From: Zelonia costaricensis
Taxonomy: Eukaryota; Euglenozoa; Kinetoplastea; Trypanosomatida; Trypanosomatidae
Reading direction: 5' to 3'
Length of the DNA stretch: 57,675 nucleotides
Assembly: GCA_030849075.1 (NCBI GenBank)
Contig: JASAOO010003417.1
Span: 1 to 57,675 of the forward strand
The position numbers and the translations under genes are program-made. A model generated the notes under the pieces. The model ran no database searches, had not been told where the DNA came from, and worked only from the letters and a program-made list of their open reading frames with translations. Shown piece after piece: positions 31,257 through 41,483 of this stretch; positions within the stretch are counted from its first letter, which is position 1; every line of letters begins with the position of its first letter.

Positions 31257-33863
31257 TCACGTCTTGCTTGCGGTCGGGGCAGCAGTGGCGTCCACCGCCG
31301 GCGCGACGTCGTCGGGCAGCATCGTCTCCTTCGTCATGATGTAGTAGCGCTTCTGGAACTCGTTGATGTCGACGGCGTACTTGGTGCCGTCGTCGCGCGT
31401 TTGCGTGTACGCCTCCTTGGGCAGACTAGGGAAGAAGAACTCGAGCAGGCACGCCATCTCGGCCGCGGTCGGCACGCCGGTGAGGATCTCCTCGATGCAG
31501 CGGCGCAGCTGCACCGGCGTGATGACGGTGTCGCGGTCGGGGTTCGTGAGGGAGTAGAGGTCCGCCCGCCGTCCGCGGTACGCCCTGGGCATGGTGGAGG
31601 CCAGGCGGAACATGTCCGCCCCCTTCCAGCACCGCGCGTCCAGGCGGGACTTGAGCTCCCGCAGCACGCGCGAGCGCAGCGCCCGCTGCTCGATCTCGCG
31701 CAGCTCCGCCTCCCTGCCCCCGCCGGGCATGCTCGCCACGCGCACCGACGCGTTGCGGTGCTCCTCGTTCACCACGTCCAGCCACTTCATCAAATCCACC
31801 GAGGTGAAGTAGCCCGTGTCCCGCGCGGGGGCGATGCCGGCGAAGATGGCCGCCGCTGCCGCCGCGTCCTCTGTGATCTGGAACGCCTTCATGACCGCCG
31901 CAAACTCCGGCACGCTGACGATGCCGTCGCGGTCGCGGTCGAGGGCGAGAAACGCGGCGACGCCAGTGCCGTAGCGGGAGCGCAGGTAGCCGCGCAGCTC
32001 GTCGACGAGGTGGTCGAGTGTGACCATCGCCCCGGTCGCGTCTGTCACGAGCCCGGGCCCGCCGCCGGCGGCGGCCCCCGCCTCGAGGGTGCCGGCGCAG
32101 CGGGCGTAGAAGGTGGCTGTGTGCGTGTCCATGCGGTACAGCCGCAGGGCGATGCCGTTGATCACCACCACCGCATTCTCGCCTAGGTCCGTCAGGGTGA
32201 AGTGGGGTAGCTCGCCGACCACGGTGGGCGGGGGCGGGGCGTTGCGCGGCCCCGCCTTGGGGGGGATCTTCATCACCTTCTTGCGCTTCCACATGCACCC
32301 GCCGTTGATGCCGGCGCTCGGGAAGGCGCTCTCGTACACCATGAACTCCTCCGTCTCCGTGTAGTAGGTCACCGTGAAGCGCCGCTGCTCGTCGTCGTGC
32401 GTGGCTGGGTGCGCCAGCGTCGCGCGGAAGCGCAGCGTGTCAGCCGGGAGGTCCTGCGGTGCAGCGGCACTCGTGGCGCGGAGGGAGGCCGCGGCGCCGC
32501 GGGCGGAGCTGTCGCCGTCTGCGCCGCGTGCGCCCCGTGCGCCGGCGCTGCCGCTGCTGCTGCTCAGCGCCGCCGTCGTGCCGAGCACGGTGTGCCGCGC
32601 GTCCTTGGCGAAGTACTGGGCCACGTCGACCGGCGGCCGCAGCGCCACGCCGTAGCGCTCCATGAAGAACTCCCGCGTGTAGTCGTCGCAGTCGAAGAGG
32701 AGGACAGGCCGACCCAGGACGTTGAGGGTCATGCCGACGTCGAGGTCGACGTCGCGGTAGTAGGCGTCCGGGGTGCCCATGTCCGGCTCCCGCTGCCCAT
32801 TCACACGGTGCGCAAAGGTCAGCTCATTCACCTTGGCCACGGAACCGCTCTTGGGCAGCCAGCAGCGCGACAGGTAGAGCCCACGGCAGCTCTCCGACGA
32901 CGTCTGCCGCTGCAGAATGGCGATCGAGTTGTCCTCGACGAACACCATCACGTCGAGCCGCCGCACCATACCGCCCGCCACGGTGTCCCGCTCGTCCAGC
33001 ATGCCGTGAAAGCGCAGCATCCTGCCGCCGTCCCGCATGAACCGAATCGCTCGCTCCACCTCGTCGCCGCCGTACTCCTGCGAGAGAAGGCCGAACTTGC
33101 CCGACTTGAGCCGCTCCTGGTAGCGACCGTAGTCGGACATGAACAGGTCGTCTGGGCATGACACCGGCTCACCCACCTCCACCCCGAGCGCCGTGAGGAG
33201 CTCGCGCGTGGCCGCGTCGCAGTCGTAGATGAAGAAGTCCACCGCGTTGAGCCGGACCGGGGCGCCGACGTTGAAGAAGTTGAGTGAGACGTTCGTCTCA
33301 CCCGGGAACTCCTCGCGCTGGCGGGGGTCGGCCTCGATTTTCTGCCGCTTCCAAAAGACACCGCCGTCGAGGCCGCTGTTGATGACACGCGGCTCCTCAA
33401 TGAGGATGGTGTCGTCGTACGGGAAGAAGGTGATGACCACCTTGCGGTGCCACAGCGCCGCCGCCGCCGCCTCCGGCGCGGGCTCGCTGAAGAAGGCAAA
33501 GAAGCGCAGTACCTTGTCCTCGAGCGTCACGTGGCACATCTCGGCCGCCGCACGGGTCGTGCGAGCGGCGGCGTTGTGGTTGATGGAGGTGGCCATGAGC
33601 GCCTCCACGAGCTGCTGCGCTGTGCGGCACATCTCTGGTGGCCGAACTGGGAAGTTGCTGCCCTGCGTCGCCGGGAACACGCGCTTGCCGCGGAACTCAA
33701 GCTCCAACTGCTGCGGCTTGCCCTGCTTCTCGCGGAACGCCTGGTCGTTCCAGTTGTGCCCCACCCGCGGGGGCAGCAGCTGCGGGTCCACGGCACGCAC
33801 GAACTCCTTCGGCACGTGGTTGCGGTTCGCCATGGAGAGGCGGAGCTGTGGATCGGAGGACAT
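31257..33863 (-). CDS. Triple-DM10 / EF-hand axonemal protein (EFHC1/RIB72 family)
   Basis: Microtubule-inner protein of the doublet microtubules in flagellar axonemes. 868 residues from the ATG at 33863 (MSSDPQLRLSMANRNHVPK). Three DM10 domains: about 115-222 (FFAFF ... SGLDGGVFWKRQKIEA), 277-400 (MLRFHGMLDE ... VEDNSIAILQRQTSSES) and 478-588 (LRFRATLAHP ... AGINGGCMWKRKKV). A Gly/Ala/Ser insert separates the second and third. An EF-hand loop follows at about 642-653 (DRDRDGIVSVPE), with further EF-like helices to the C-terminus. This is the order in EFHC1, EFHC2 and Chlamydomonas RIB72. The frame upstream of this Met is spacer with repeat-derived sequence. Confidence 0.92.
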   Translation of the reverse strand: MSSDPQLRLSMANRNHVPKEFVRAVDPQLLPPRVGHNWNDQAFREKQGKPQQLELEFRGKRVFPATQGSNFPVRPPEMCRTAQQLVEALMATSINHNAAARTTRAAAEMCHVTLEDKVLRFFAFFSEPAPEAAAAALWHRKVVITFFPYDDTILIEEPRVINSGLDGGVFWKRQKIEADPRQREEFPGETNVSLNFFNVGAPVRLNAVDFFIYDCDAATRELLTALGVEVGEPVSCPDDLFMSDYGRYQERLKSGKFGLLSQEYGGDEVERAIRFMRDGGRMLRFHGMLDERDTVAGGMVRRLDVMVFVEDNSIAILQRQTSSESCRGLYLSRCWLPKSGSVAKVNELTFAHRVNGQREPDMGTPDAYYRDVDLDVGMTLNVLGRPVLLFDCDDYTREFFMERYGVALRPPVDVAQYFAKDARHTVLGTTAALSSSSGSAGARGARGADGDSSARGAAASLRATSAAAPQDLPADTLRFRATLAHPATHDDEQRRFTVTYYTETEEFMVYESAFPSAGINGGCMWKRKKVMKIPPKAGPRNAPPPPTVVGELPHFTLTDLGENAVVVINGIALRLYRMDTHTATFYARCAGTLEAGAAAGGGPGLVTDATGAMVTLDHLVDELRGYLRSRYGTGVAAFLALDRDRDGIVSVPEFAAVMKAFQITEDAAAAAAIFAGIAPARDTGYFTSVDLMKWLDVVNEEHRNASVRVASMPGGGREAELREIEQRALRSRVLRELKSRLDARCWKGADMFRLASTMPRAYRGRRADLYSLTNPDRDTVITPVQLRRCIEEILTGVPTAAEMACLLEFFFPSLPKEAYTQTRDDGTKYAVDINEFQKRYYIMTKETMLPDDVAPAVDATAAPTASKT

Positions 33864-35769
33864 CCTGAGGCGTCCAACAGCAGCAAAAAAAAGAGGTGGA
33901 AGAAGAGTACGCGCACTCCACCAGATGAGGGAGTGCCGCTGGGGAAGGGGGGAGAAGCTGCAGCGAGGCGGAGTGTGTGTGTGTGTGTGATTGATTGATG
34001 TGTGTGCGTCCTTGTGTCCAGAGGTCGACGCCTGATGCGCACGCAATCCCAGTCCGTCGTCGGCTTGTGCGCGAGAAGACGCGAAAAAGGGGGGGTGTTG
34101 AAGAAGAAAAGGAAGAAATGAAGTGATGGGGAAGGACGGAGAAGATGGAGGATTTGTCCAGACGCACACACACACACACGCGCGAGCGCGACGGTCGTTT
34201 ATGGTTGGCCTTCGTTTGTTGTTGTTGTTGTTTTTTGCGTGCGTGCCAGTGCCTCAGCAAGACGCTGCACTCCGAGGAGGCACTCCGACACGCGGCATTT
34301 GAGGCCATGTCGCCGTGAGTGCCGTCTCCAAGGCGACCTCCTTTGCTTCCAAGGGCAGAGGGAGGGAGGGAGGGGGGAGGAGACGCGTGCAAACAACCAG
34401 CCCGCTGTCGGGGTTTGGCTGTGAGCGGGTGCACACTCGCATCCACACACACACACACACGTACACGCGGTATTGGAAGCGCCACCTCGTTCGGGGCTCG
34501 AGGCGGCCACCTCCCTCAGCTTTCGTTTGTGTTCCTCCGCTCCTTCTCCCTCGCAGTCACTTCGGGTGTTTGCTGATCTTTTGTTTTTTTCTTTTCGCCC
34601 CGTTGATGTTCTTGCCGAGACGACGGCACGCTGAGGTGCACCCGCACCGCACGCCACCGCAGCCCGGCACCGCGTCGTTGTTACGGTCGCTTCACTTTTC
34701 TCCTCTTCACACCTTAACGAAGAGAAACTCGCCTCCGCCGCGGCGCGGAAACGCGTAGATAGAGTGAGGGGGGGGGCGAGGGAGACAGCCGAGGGCGCCA
34801 TGACAGGCTGTCGTGGCTGCCCGAAGACAATGCGTTCGCGCCCAGGGACTTCAAGACGGCGCCTGCGCAAGCGTCGACCTCGGCCTTCCCTTCCCCATGG
34901 TCGAGCACGCCAGCCATCTGCTCCGTTGCGCCCAATGCAGGTGTGCCCTGGCACAGCTCCTCCGTTGCCGGTGTCATCCACGCTGCAGCTGTGCGCAGGC
35001 TTCAGCATCGACAGCGGTGAAGCCAGCGCCGGCATTCGAAGGTAGGAGGAGGGCAAAGCACCGGTTCATCCCTCTCTACGCGGTGCTACGCACCCGCTCC
35101 GGCGCGCACACCAAGTTCAGCACCATCCTCTGCTCCACGCCGGGGGGGGGGGGCGGCTCGAGTGCCTCGCGTGACCGCGGCAGTCCGCCCGGCAGTGGAG
35201 AGGAAAGCGGATAATCCCGAGACGGTGAACATGAACAGAGGGAGGGGAGGGAGGGGGGGGGCAACGACTGACACGTCTACACTCTCACGGCAGGCCACCA
35301 CCCCACCCCATTCTCGTTCTCCCAGGTGTGCAGAGCCGGGGCAGACGGCGGTGACGATACGGGGCAGGCGGTGTCGGGCTACTCCCATGCATACGCCACA
35401 TACACACACAAGCAAAACTCGGAAAGAAGCGCAGCCACGCCAAGACGCGGGAGAGCCGCACGACGACATCGCAGAGGCGCACAGAAAGACCAAGAACGAA
35501 GGAGAAGGACAAGGCAGAAAAGCTGCGGTCGCGGCAGCGGGAGCGCCGCCGTACTTGCGAAGCACTCGCCTCGCCAACGCTGACGCGCGCCGGCCCCCCC
35601 CCCCCCGCGCACCCGCCCCCGCCGCCGGCCCCGCCTCTTGTCCAGCAGTGACACGGTACAAAGAAGCACGACAGGACGAGACCGACTCCCCAGAGAGCAG
35701 GGGGACGCAACACGGCTCCGCGACACGCAAGTGTGACGCACGTCGCACTCGAGCACCGGCATTCCGGTT
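33864..35769. other. Long intergenic spacer, DM10 protein / STI1
   Basis: 1.9 kb, no credible gene. GT tract 33973-33989, CA near 34164-34180, GTT repeat near 34216-34233, CA near 34446-34461, and a C-run at about 35594-35606. The 285-residue minus frame at 34199-35056 contains repeat-derived CVCVC sequence and has no domain. Confidence 0.65.
33865..33908 (-). promoter_or_regulatory. Predicted trans-splice acceptor of the DM10 protein gene
   Basis: On the minus strand a strong pyrimidine tract (33886-33908, with eight T in a row) is followed by its first AG at 33866-33865, 1-2 bases before the ATG. If used, the transcript has almost no 5' UTR beyond the spliced leader. Confidence 0.45.
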
Positions 35770-37425
35770 TTACTGCCCGAAGCGAATGATGCCGGCCGAG
35801 ACGAGCTTGTTGATCTTGGCCGCAATGCTGGGATCCTTCATGTAGTCCTGAATGCGGGTCGGGTCGTTCTGCATTTCCTTCAGCACCAGCTGCATGTAGC
35901 TGTCCTGCATGATGGCCGCGATCTCCGGGTCATCCATCGCGCGCCGCGCGGCCTCGTCGCCGTCGGTGGACTGGCCGGACGCCATCTCCTGGATCTTCAT
36001 CATGGTGCGGTAGCGGCCGTCCTTGCAGTCCGCATTGTTCGGGTCGATCTTGAGCCCCTCATCGTAGGCCTGCAGCGCGCGGTTGTACTGCTTCGTCCAG
36101 AAGTACGCGTGCCCCTTCCGCGCGTGGCCCTTGACGAAGTCGGGCTTCAGCTCGATGCACTTCTCCGCGTCCTTGAGGGCGTCGTTGAAGGCGCCTAGCT
36201 TGAGGTACGCGGCAGCGCGGTTGCTGTACGACGTGTGCTCGGCGGGGTTGCGCTTAATGGCCTCCGAGTACGCCGCCACCGCTTCAGGGAACTTGTCCTC
36301 CTTGAAGAAGTCGTTGCCCTCGTCCTTCTTCTGCTTCGCGATTTCTGGGTCGATGTACGCCTCCTCCACAGCCTTGTGGTGCTCCTTCTCGCACTCGGTC
36401 AACTTCTTGAGGGTGTCGGGGTTGCGCCACTCGACCAGGGCACGCTTGTACAGGTCGATCGCCGCCTCGTACTTCTTCTGCTTCTGCAGGCACAGGGCGT
36501 GGCGCGTCATGAGCTTCGCAATGACGGTGTAGTCACAGCGGTTCTCGCGGCCGTGCTCGGTTCCGCGCTCACACTCGGCAATGCACTTGTCGTAGTCTGC
36601 TTGCTCAAAGTAGACGGCGGATGCGTTGAGGATGTAGAGCGTGTTCTTTGGGTCCTTGGCCTGCGCGGCCTCGTACTTGGCAAGCGCCTCCTCGAACTTC
36701 TTGGACAGATAAAGCTTGTTGCCCTCCTCCTTCAGCTCCAGCGCCGCCTTCTCGTCGTCGGTGAGCGACTTCTCCGTCTCCTTCGGCTTTGCCGCCGCAG
36801 CCGCGCTCCTCGACGCCTTCGCCGACGCCCGCTCCTCCTCCTCCTCCTCCTCGTCGTTTGGGATCTTCATCCCACTGAGGTACATGAGGGTCAGGGCAAA
36901 GCGCTGGTCCTCCATGTAGAGCCGGCTCTGCGACGGGTCGCGGATGACCGTGTCGATCATCTTCACGTAGTCTGGCTGCATCATGAGCAGCGACAGCTTC
37001 GGGTTCTCCTGGATCTTGCGGAACGCCTCGGGGGTGAACGCACGCGCAATCGGGTCGCGCGCCTCGCGCGCCTTGGCAAGCTGCACATCCTTCACTCCTT
37101 GTGCGCACGCGCTGTTCGACGGGTCGGCCTTGAGCCCCTTCTCGTACGCCACGATGGCGTCGTCGTAGCGGCGCATGCCGTGCAAGGCGGCGCCGCGGCG
37201 CACGTACCCCTTGGCCCAGTCCGGCTTCACCGAGATGCACTTGTCGGCGTCATCGAGCGCGTCCTTGTACTTCTGCATCGCCGCGTAGCAGGCAGACCGG
37301 TTGCTGTACAGGACATGGTTCTCGCCGTCCAGCTGGATCGCCTTGGTGAAGTAGTTGATCGCCTCCACGTAGCGGCCGGCGGCAAACTCCTCGTTGCCCT
37401 TGTTCTTGAGCTCGTTGGCGTCCAT
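35770..37425 (-). CDS. STI1: Stress-induced protein STI1 (Hop), Hsp70/Hsp90 co-chaperone
   Basis: Cytosolic adaptor that bridges Hsp70 and Hsp90 for client transfer. 551 residues from the ATG at 37425; the only earlier in-frame start is a GTG. This is close to the known Leishmania STI1 length (about 546). Layout: TPR1 (4-105) with carboxylate-clamp residues K7, N11, N42, K72 and R76; first STI1/DP domain about 125-190 (IARAFTPEAFRKIQENPKL); acidic stretch 191-199; TPR2A (about 225-340); TPR2B (about 362-475, GNDFFKEDKFPEAVAAYSEA); second STI1/DP domain 495-551 (DPEIAAIMQDSYMQLVLKEM) ending IIRFGQ. All expected modules are intact. Confidence 0.97.
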   Translation of the reverse strand: MDANELKNKGNEEFAAGRYVEAINYFTKAIQLDGENHVLYSNRSACYAAMQKYKDALDDADKCISVKPDWAKGYVRRGAALHGMRRYDDAIVAYEKGLKADPSNSACAQGVKDVQLAKAREARDPIARAFTPEAFRKIQENPKLSLLMMQPDYVKMIDTVIRDPSQSRLYMEDQRFALTLMYLSGMKIPNDEEEEEEERASAKASRSAAAAAKPKETEKSLTDDEKAALELKEEGNKLYLSKKFEEALAKYEAAQAKDPKNTLYILNASAVYFEQADYDKCIAECERGTEHGRENRCDYTVIAKLMTRHALCLQKQKKYEAAIDLYKRALVEWRNPDTLKKLTECEKEHHKAVEEAYIDPEIAKQKKDEGNDFFKEDKFPEAVAAYSEAIKRNPAEHTSYSNRAAAYLKLGAFNDALKDAEKCIELKPDFVKGHARKGHAYFWTKQYNRALQAYDEGLKIDPNNADCKDGRYRTMMKIQEMASGQSTDGDEAARRAMDDPEIAAIMQDSYMQLVLKEMQNDPTRIQDYMKDPSIAAKINKLVSAGIIRFGQ

Positions 37426-39136
37426 TGCTCGACGCCCAGACACAGGACAGTCCCGCGGCTAGGGGAAGAAAAACGCAAACGGGAGAGAGTCAGGAAGGCG
37501 AACCGTCGACGGACTAGAGGCGCGTGGAAGAGTAGCGTCGCTACAACACGCGCTGGCTTGATTTAGTCGTCGTCGCTACACGATCGCAGTTACTTCCAAA
37601 TTACTGGAGAGGCGGGATTGGGTTGGGTTGCTTGGTCACTGCGCCGTACTCAGCAGCACGAATGAGGGGGGGGGGTCCACAGTGCTCGGGGGCTGATGCA
37701 AGAGTGCGTTACGCTCGCTGAGCACCTGCCTCTCCTTTCACGCAGACGTTGCGCTGTGGTCCGAGCAACAGAGCTGCCGCGGTAGAGCACTTGTGGCTTT
37801 TTTTTTTAGTGTACCTGTTCGTTTGTGTGTGGGTGCACGTGAAGGCTGAAGATCGAAATGTACTTGTGATGGCTCGTGTATTCGGAGAAGGCGTTCACAG
37901 AGGTTCTGCACACCACGGTCAGGTGCAACCCGTCCCGAGAGACCCCCACGACGGCAGTGCCGTGTCGCAGCGTGGGAAACACACGAGCGGAAGGGCAGAA
38001 AAAAAAAAAGAGGGCATTGGGGAAAAAAGAGGAGATGAGAAGGTGGAACAGATGTGGTGCATCAGCGGAGACAGAGGCAGCGAGCACATCGGCAGTGAGG
38101 GTGGAGTCTGTGGGTGAGGCAAAAAGGGGGGAGAAGGGCGTTGCGACACGCAGCCCACTTCTCCCGTCGGCATGGCCTTCGCGACCGGGCCTCAGTCCGT
38201 GCGCGCCTTCTCGTTCACGCCACCGCCAGCCTCCTCCCTGAACACGTGCGTTTGTCTAACGGTTGAAGAGTCCCCCGTCGCGTCAAACACACACACAGAC
38301 ACAGATGCACCCGCTGCGTGGCAGAGTAAAAAAGGGCTGGGAGCTGCGTAGATCCAGCGTGCAGCGTACGTGGATCACCCAGGTCACAAGGGGCACGGCA
38401 GGCGCACCCAGGTCGAGGCCCGGCCCCCTCCCGCGAGCGGGGGGGGGAGGAATAGCGCGGAAATCAGTGTTGTGTTTTTCGATTTGCGTTAAGGGATGCT
38501 ACAGAGAGTGGGGCTCAGAAGGGAGGACGAGTGAGCCCCTCCACGTCCTACGGAGTGGGGGGGGGTGACACTCACCTGTGCTAACTACAAGGAAGAGGGT
38601 GAGCCGTGCGAAGCCAACCCAGGGAGGGAGGGGAGGGGGCGGGGAGATAAAACCAGCCGTGCGGGTGCGATGGGAACGGAGGGGATCATCCGCTTCACCT
38701 CAGCTGACGGCCCCCATCGCCCTCACCCCACCCCCTGACCACCACCGCAGAGGAGGAGGAGAAAGTGCGCCCAGGGCCGTGCGAGCGAGATAATGCGCGC
38801 ACTCAACGTCAATTCCTGAGTACGTACTCCAACGCCGGCGTGTGCGTCTCAAAGCACGTGCACACGCCCTTCACACACGCGCCTCAGCGCTTCCTAAGCT
38901 GTGAAAAGACGCTACGCAAAACGTGCCTCGCACCCGTAGACGCGGGGGGGAACAGTGCAGTTGAGTGAGAGCTAGCAGGCCTGAGAGCTGCGAGCACGCT
39001 GCGCCCACCCGCTTTTCCGGTGCAGCCGACTCCGATGCCCATGCCTCGACCAAACCGGAGGCTCGCTCGCTGACGTCGACGGCTTTCCTTCACTGTTCCC
39101 TCCTTTGCTTTTCATTTCTCTGGAATCGGCGAGGAA
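37426..39136. other. Intergenic spacer, STI1 / mitochondrial-type protein
   Basis: 1.7 kb without a gene. T-run near 37798-37808, A-run near 37999-38010, several G-runs (about 37668, 38438, 38556). No long GT/CA tract, unlike the spacers to the left. Confidence 0.65.
37459..37473 (-). promoter_or_regulatory. Predicted trans-splice acceptor of STI1
   Basis: On the minus strand TTTTTCTTCCCCTAG ends at 37459. It is a near-ideal polypyrimidine-AG acceptor 33 bases before the STI1 ATG. Confidence 0.65.
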
Positions 39137-40237
39137 TCAGTGGGCGGCCGCCTTCTTCTCTTCCGCTGGGGCGTCGTCACGCTGGTGGATGCGCGCCTGC
39201 AGTGCCAGCACCTCCTTCAGGAGGCGCTCGCGGTCGCCGTCGCCGGCAGACTGGGACGAGGACGAGCTGCTCGCCGACGCCTCCGCAGCCTTCGCCGACT
39301 GCATCTGGGCCATGATCTCACGCACCTCGTTGACAGAGCGCAGGCGCACCGGCAGGAGGCGGCGCTCCTCTAGCGGCGACCACCACTGGAAGCCGGAGAT
39401 GTCGACCTCCAGCTCGGCCCGGTCGCGCACCTCTGGGCACCAGTCCATGTAACGCCACACACCAAGCTGACCCTCCAGGTGCTTGATGGTGAGGCGCTGC
39501 ATGATGGCCTCGCGCGCGAGCACCGGCTTGAAGCGCTCGAGGAGCTCGACGAGGTCGTCCAGGCGCTTGTCCTGCACGGGCTTGCGGTACTGCTGCAGCA
39601 CAGCATCGATCTGGGCCTCGTCGCGGTCGACCGTGTTCGCCGCAATGGTATCGTAGCGAATGCGCTTCTCGTTCACCAGCTCGCGGTCCGTCGTGCTACT
39701 GTACTCCTCGGCCCAGTTGATCTGCGGAACGGGAGAGTCTGGGAGCCCCTGCTCGGCACGCTTTGCACGATACGCAGCCAGCTTGGCCTTGGCCTCCGAC
39801 TGACGCTTCATCTGCGCAAGCTTCACCTCATCCTCCGGGGTGTAGACAACCCACCTGGAAATCTCGTTGAAGTCATACTTCCCCTCGTCCTTGTGGTACG
39901 ACCACAGAGCATGACGAAGGCAGCGCTCCATCAGCGCCAGCTTGTCCATGGGCTGGTCGTCGGTGGTCGCCTTGCGCATCTTCTGCGCACCACCCAGCAG
40001 CGCCTCGATTTCCTTCTCCAGCTGCTCGACAGTGGCGGTGTGCTTCCGGGTGTACGATGGCGGCGCCTCGCCCTTGTAACGCCTGATCATCTCGATTGCG
40101 ATCTTCGTGTTCCGCTTCTTCTGCTCCTCCTTGGAGGCGGAAGTGGATGGGGCAGGCGGGAAGTACATCACAGGGGCCGCACCGCAGATGGAGCGGGCGC
40201 ACTGGACGCCCAGAGCAGGGGCGGTGAGGCGGCGCAT
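39137..40237 (-). CDS. Conserved mitochondrial-type protein, function unknown
   Basis: 366 residues from the ATG at 40237; the longer open frame begins at a GTG. The N-terminus MRRLTAPALGVQCARSICGA has Arg, Cys and hydrophobic residues and no acids, typical of a mitochondrial presequence. The body is charged and helical (EEQKKRNTKIAIEMIRRYKG, VDRDEAQIDAVLQQYRKP, LVELLERFKPVLAREAIMQ), then an ordered Trp-rich patch (GVWRYMDWCPEVRDRAEL, DISGFQWWSPLEERRLL). The tail is Ser/Ala-rich and ends EEKKAAAH. Size and composition would suit a mitochondrial ribosome or assembly factor, but I recognise no family. It is the last GC-rich gene before the composition change. Confidence 0.82.
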   Translation of the reverse strand: MRRLTAPALGVQCARSICGAAPVMYFPPAPSTSASKEEQKKRNTKIAIEMIRRYKGEAPPSYTRKHTATVEQLEKEIEALLGGAQKMRKATTDDQPMDKLALMERCLRHALWSYHKDEGKYDFNEISRWVVYTPEDEVKLAQMKRQSEAKAKLAAYRAKRAEQGLPDSPVPQINWAEEYSSTTDRELVNEKRIRYDTIAANTVDRDEAQIDAVLQQYRKPVQDKRLDDLVELLERFKPVLAREAIMQRLTIKHLEGQLGVWRYMDWCPEVRDRAELEVDISGFQWWSPLEERRLLPVRLRSVNEVREIMAQMQSAKAAEASASSSSSSQSAGDGDRERLLKEVLALQARIHQRDDAPAEEKKAAAH

Positions 40238-41483
40238 TTGCAGCGGTTGGTTTTTCGGTTGCCTTGCAGTGGTTTGTCTAGCTGGTGCTGAAGCGTCAAA
40301 GTGCCCCACAAGTGTGGCGGATGCAAAACAGAAGGTGACACAAAAAAAAAGGGAGCATGGATATTTGAAAGGTGGCGTTTGAACGCGCGCATTGTCAACG
40401 AAAGGAGGCGTCTGTAGGCCTTGCGAGAGTCACCCGAATTCCCACAGAGATCACCACCGTCATGCCTGACGCTGCGGTGAATTGCCTCTCCGAATAGAAG
40501 AATTCGTTGTGGCTGTCGTGCTTTCTGCTTTTGTGTTTCTGTCAACCTAAACGCAGCTACTCCCTGACTTTTTGTGGTGGTTGTTGGCGCCGCGCCTCAC
40601 TCTTGACTTTCTGCTGAACATGTGCGTTTGATGACACTTCTTTGACTGTTGGCGCGGAGGCAAGTCCTTCCGCAATGCGTCCGGCGTCTCAGCAGGTAGC
40701 AGGAAACAAGTAAGACAGTTTGAAATCAGAACAACAGCAAAAAACACCTCCAGCACCGAAGGCTAGATCGAGAAGTGTGAAGAGCAGCGCCGTCTTGTGC
40801 CTCAAACAACCTCCACAGCAGCGCAGGACTCTCGCTTAAACTACGGTACATGTTTTTCTTTGCGTCCGTTTCGTGTTTTTCCAAGCCAAGCTTTACCAAA
40901 CAATGCTAACAGCCCGCACGATGAGCCTTCCGCTCACGCCATGAGCCACGCATATTACATGCCAAGCCTGCCAGCACAGATCTCTGTTTTCAGGTCTACG
41001 ACGCTCAAGAGTGTGTTCGAACAAATTATGTAGCGGAAAAAACCTGCACTCTTTTTTTTTTTTGCACGCATTAATTGCAGCACCTCCCGCAAGAAAACAC
41101 GTACGTGATTTAGTGCCTGTGGACTCAGTGCCGCGAAAAAAAAAAGAAGGTGCGCGACGCACCTGGAACGTCAGAACGACGCCTCCGCTCAAATACTACG
41201 AGCGCTCTCCTTTTTAAGTGTGTATGTCGAAATCCTCAAAAAAGAGGGGTGACGCAATAAAAACATCGCACATACAGCAGCAAGCGGTGCAGCGAGTGGA
41301 ACAGGAAGAAGGCCAGTTATGTTGCAAAGATACCTCCTCTTTTATTTGTTCGTAGCGGCTCCTCTCTATACAAATAAATGATCCACATTGATTCCGGCGC
41401 TGGACAGCGAGGCCGCTTTACGCACTGGGCACATTCGATGTCACTACACTGTGATGCGAATTAAGGGCAGACACGCCAGATAC
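40238..41483. other. Intergenic spacer crossing a composition boundary
   Basis: About 1.25 kb, no gene supported. From roughly 40.4 kb rightwards G+C falls and A/T homopolymers appear (T-run 41051-41062, A-run 41135-41145). GT/CA microsatellites stop. Confidence 0.6.

Noticed and set aside
34199..35056. Minus-strand frame of 285 codons between the DM10 gene and STI1
   Set aside because: Contains repeat-derived CVCVCGCEC and low-complexity sequence; no ordered domain; lies where a 3' UTR and spacer are expected.
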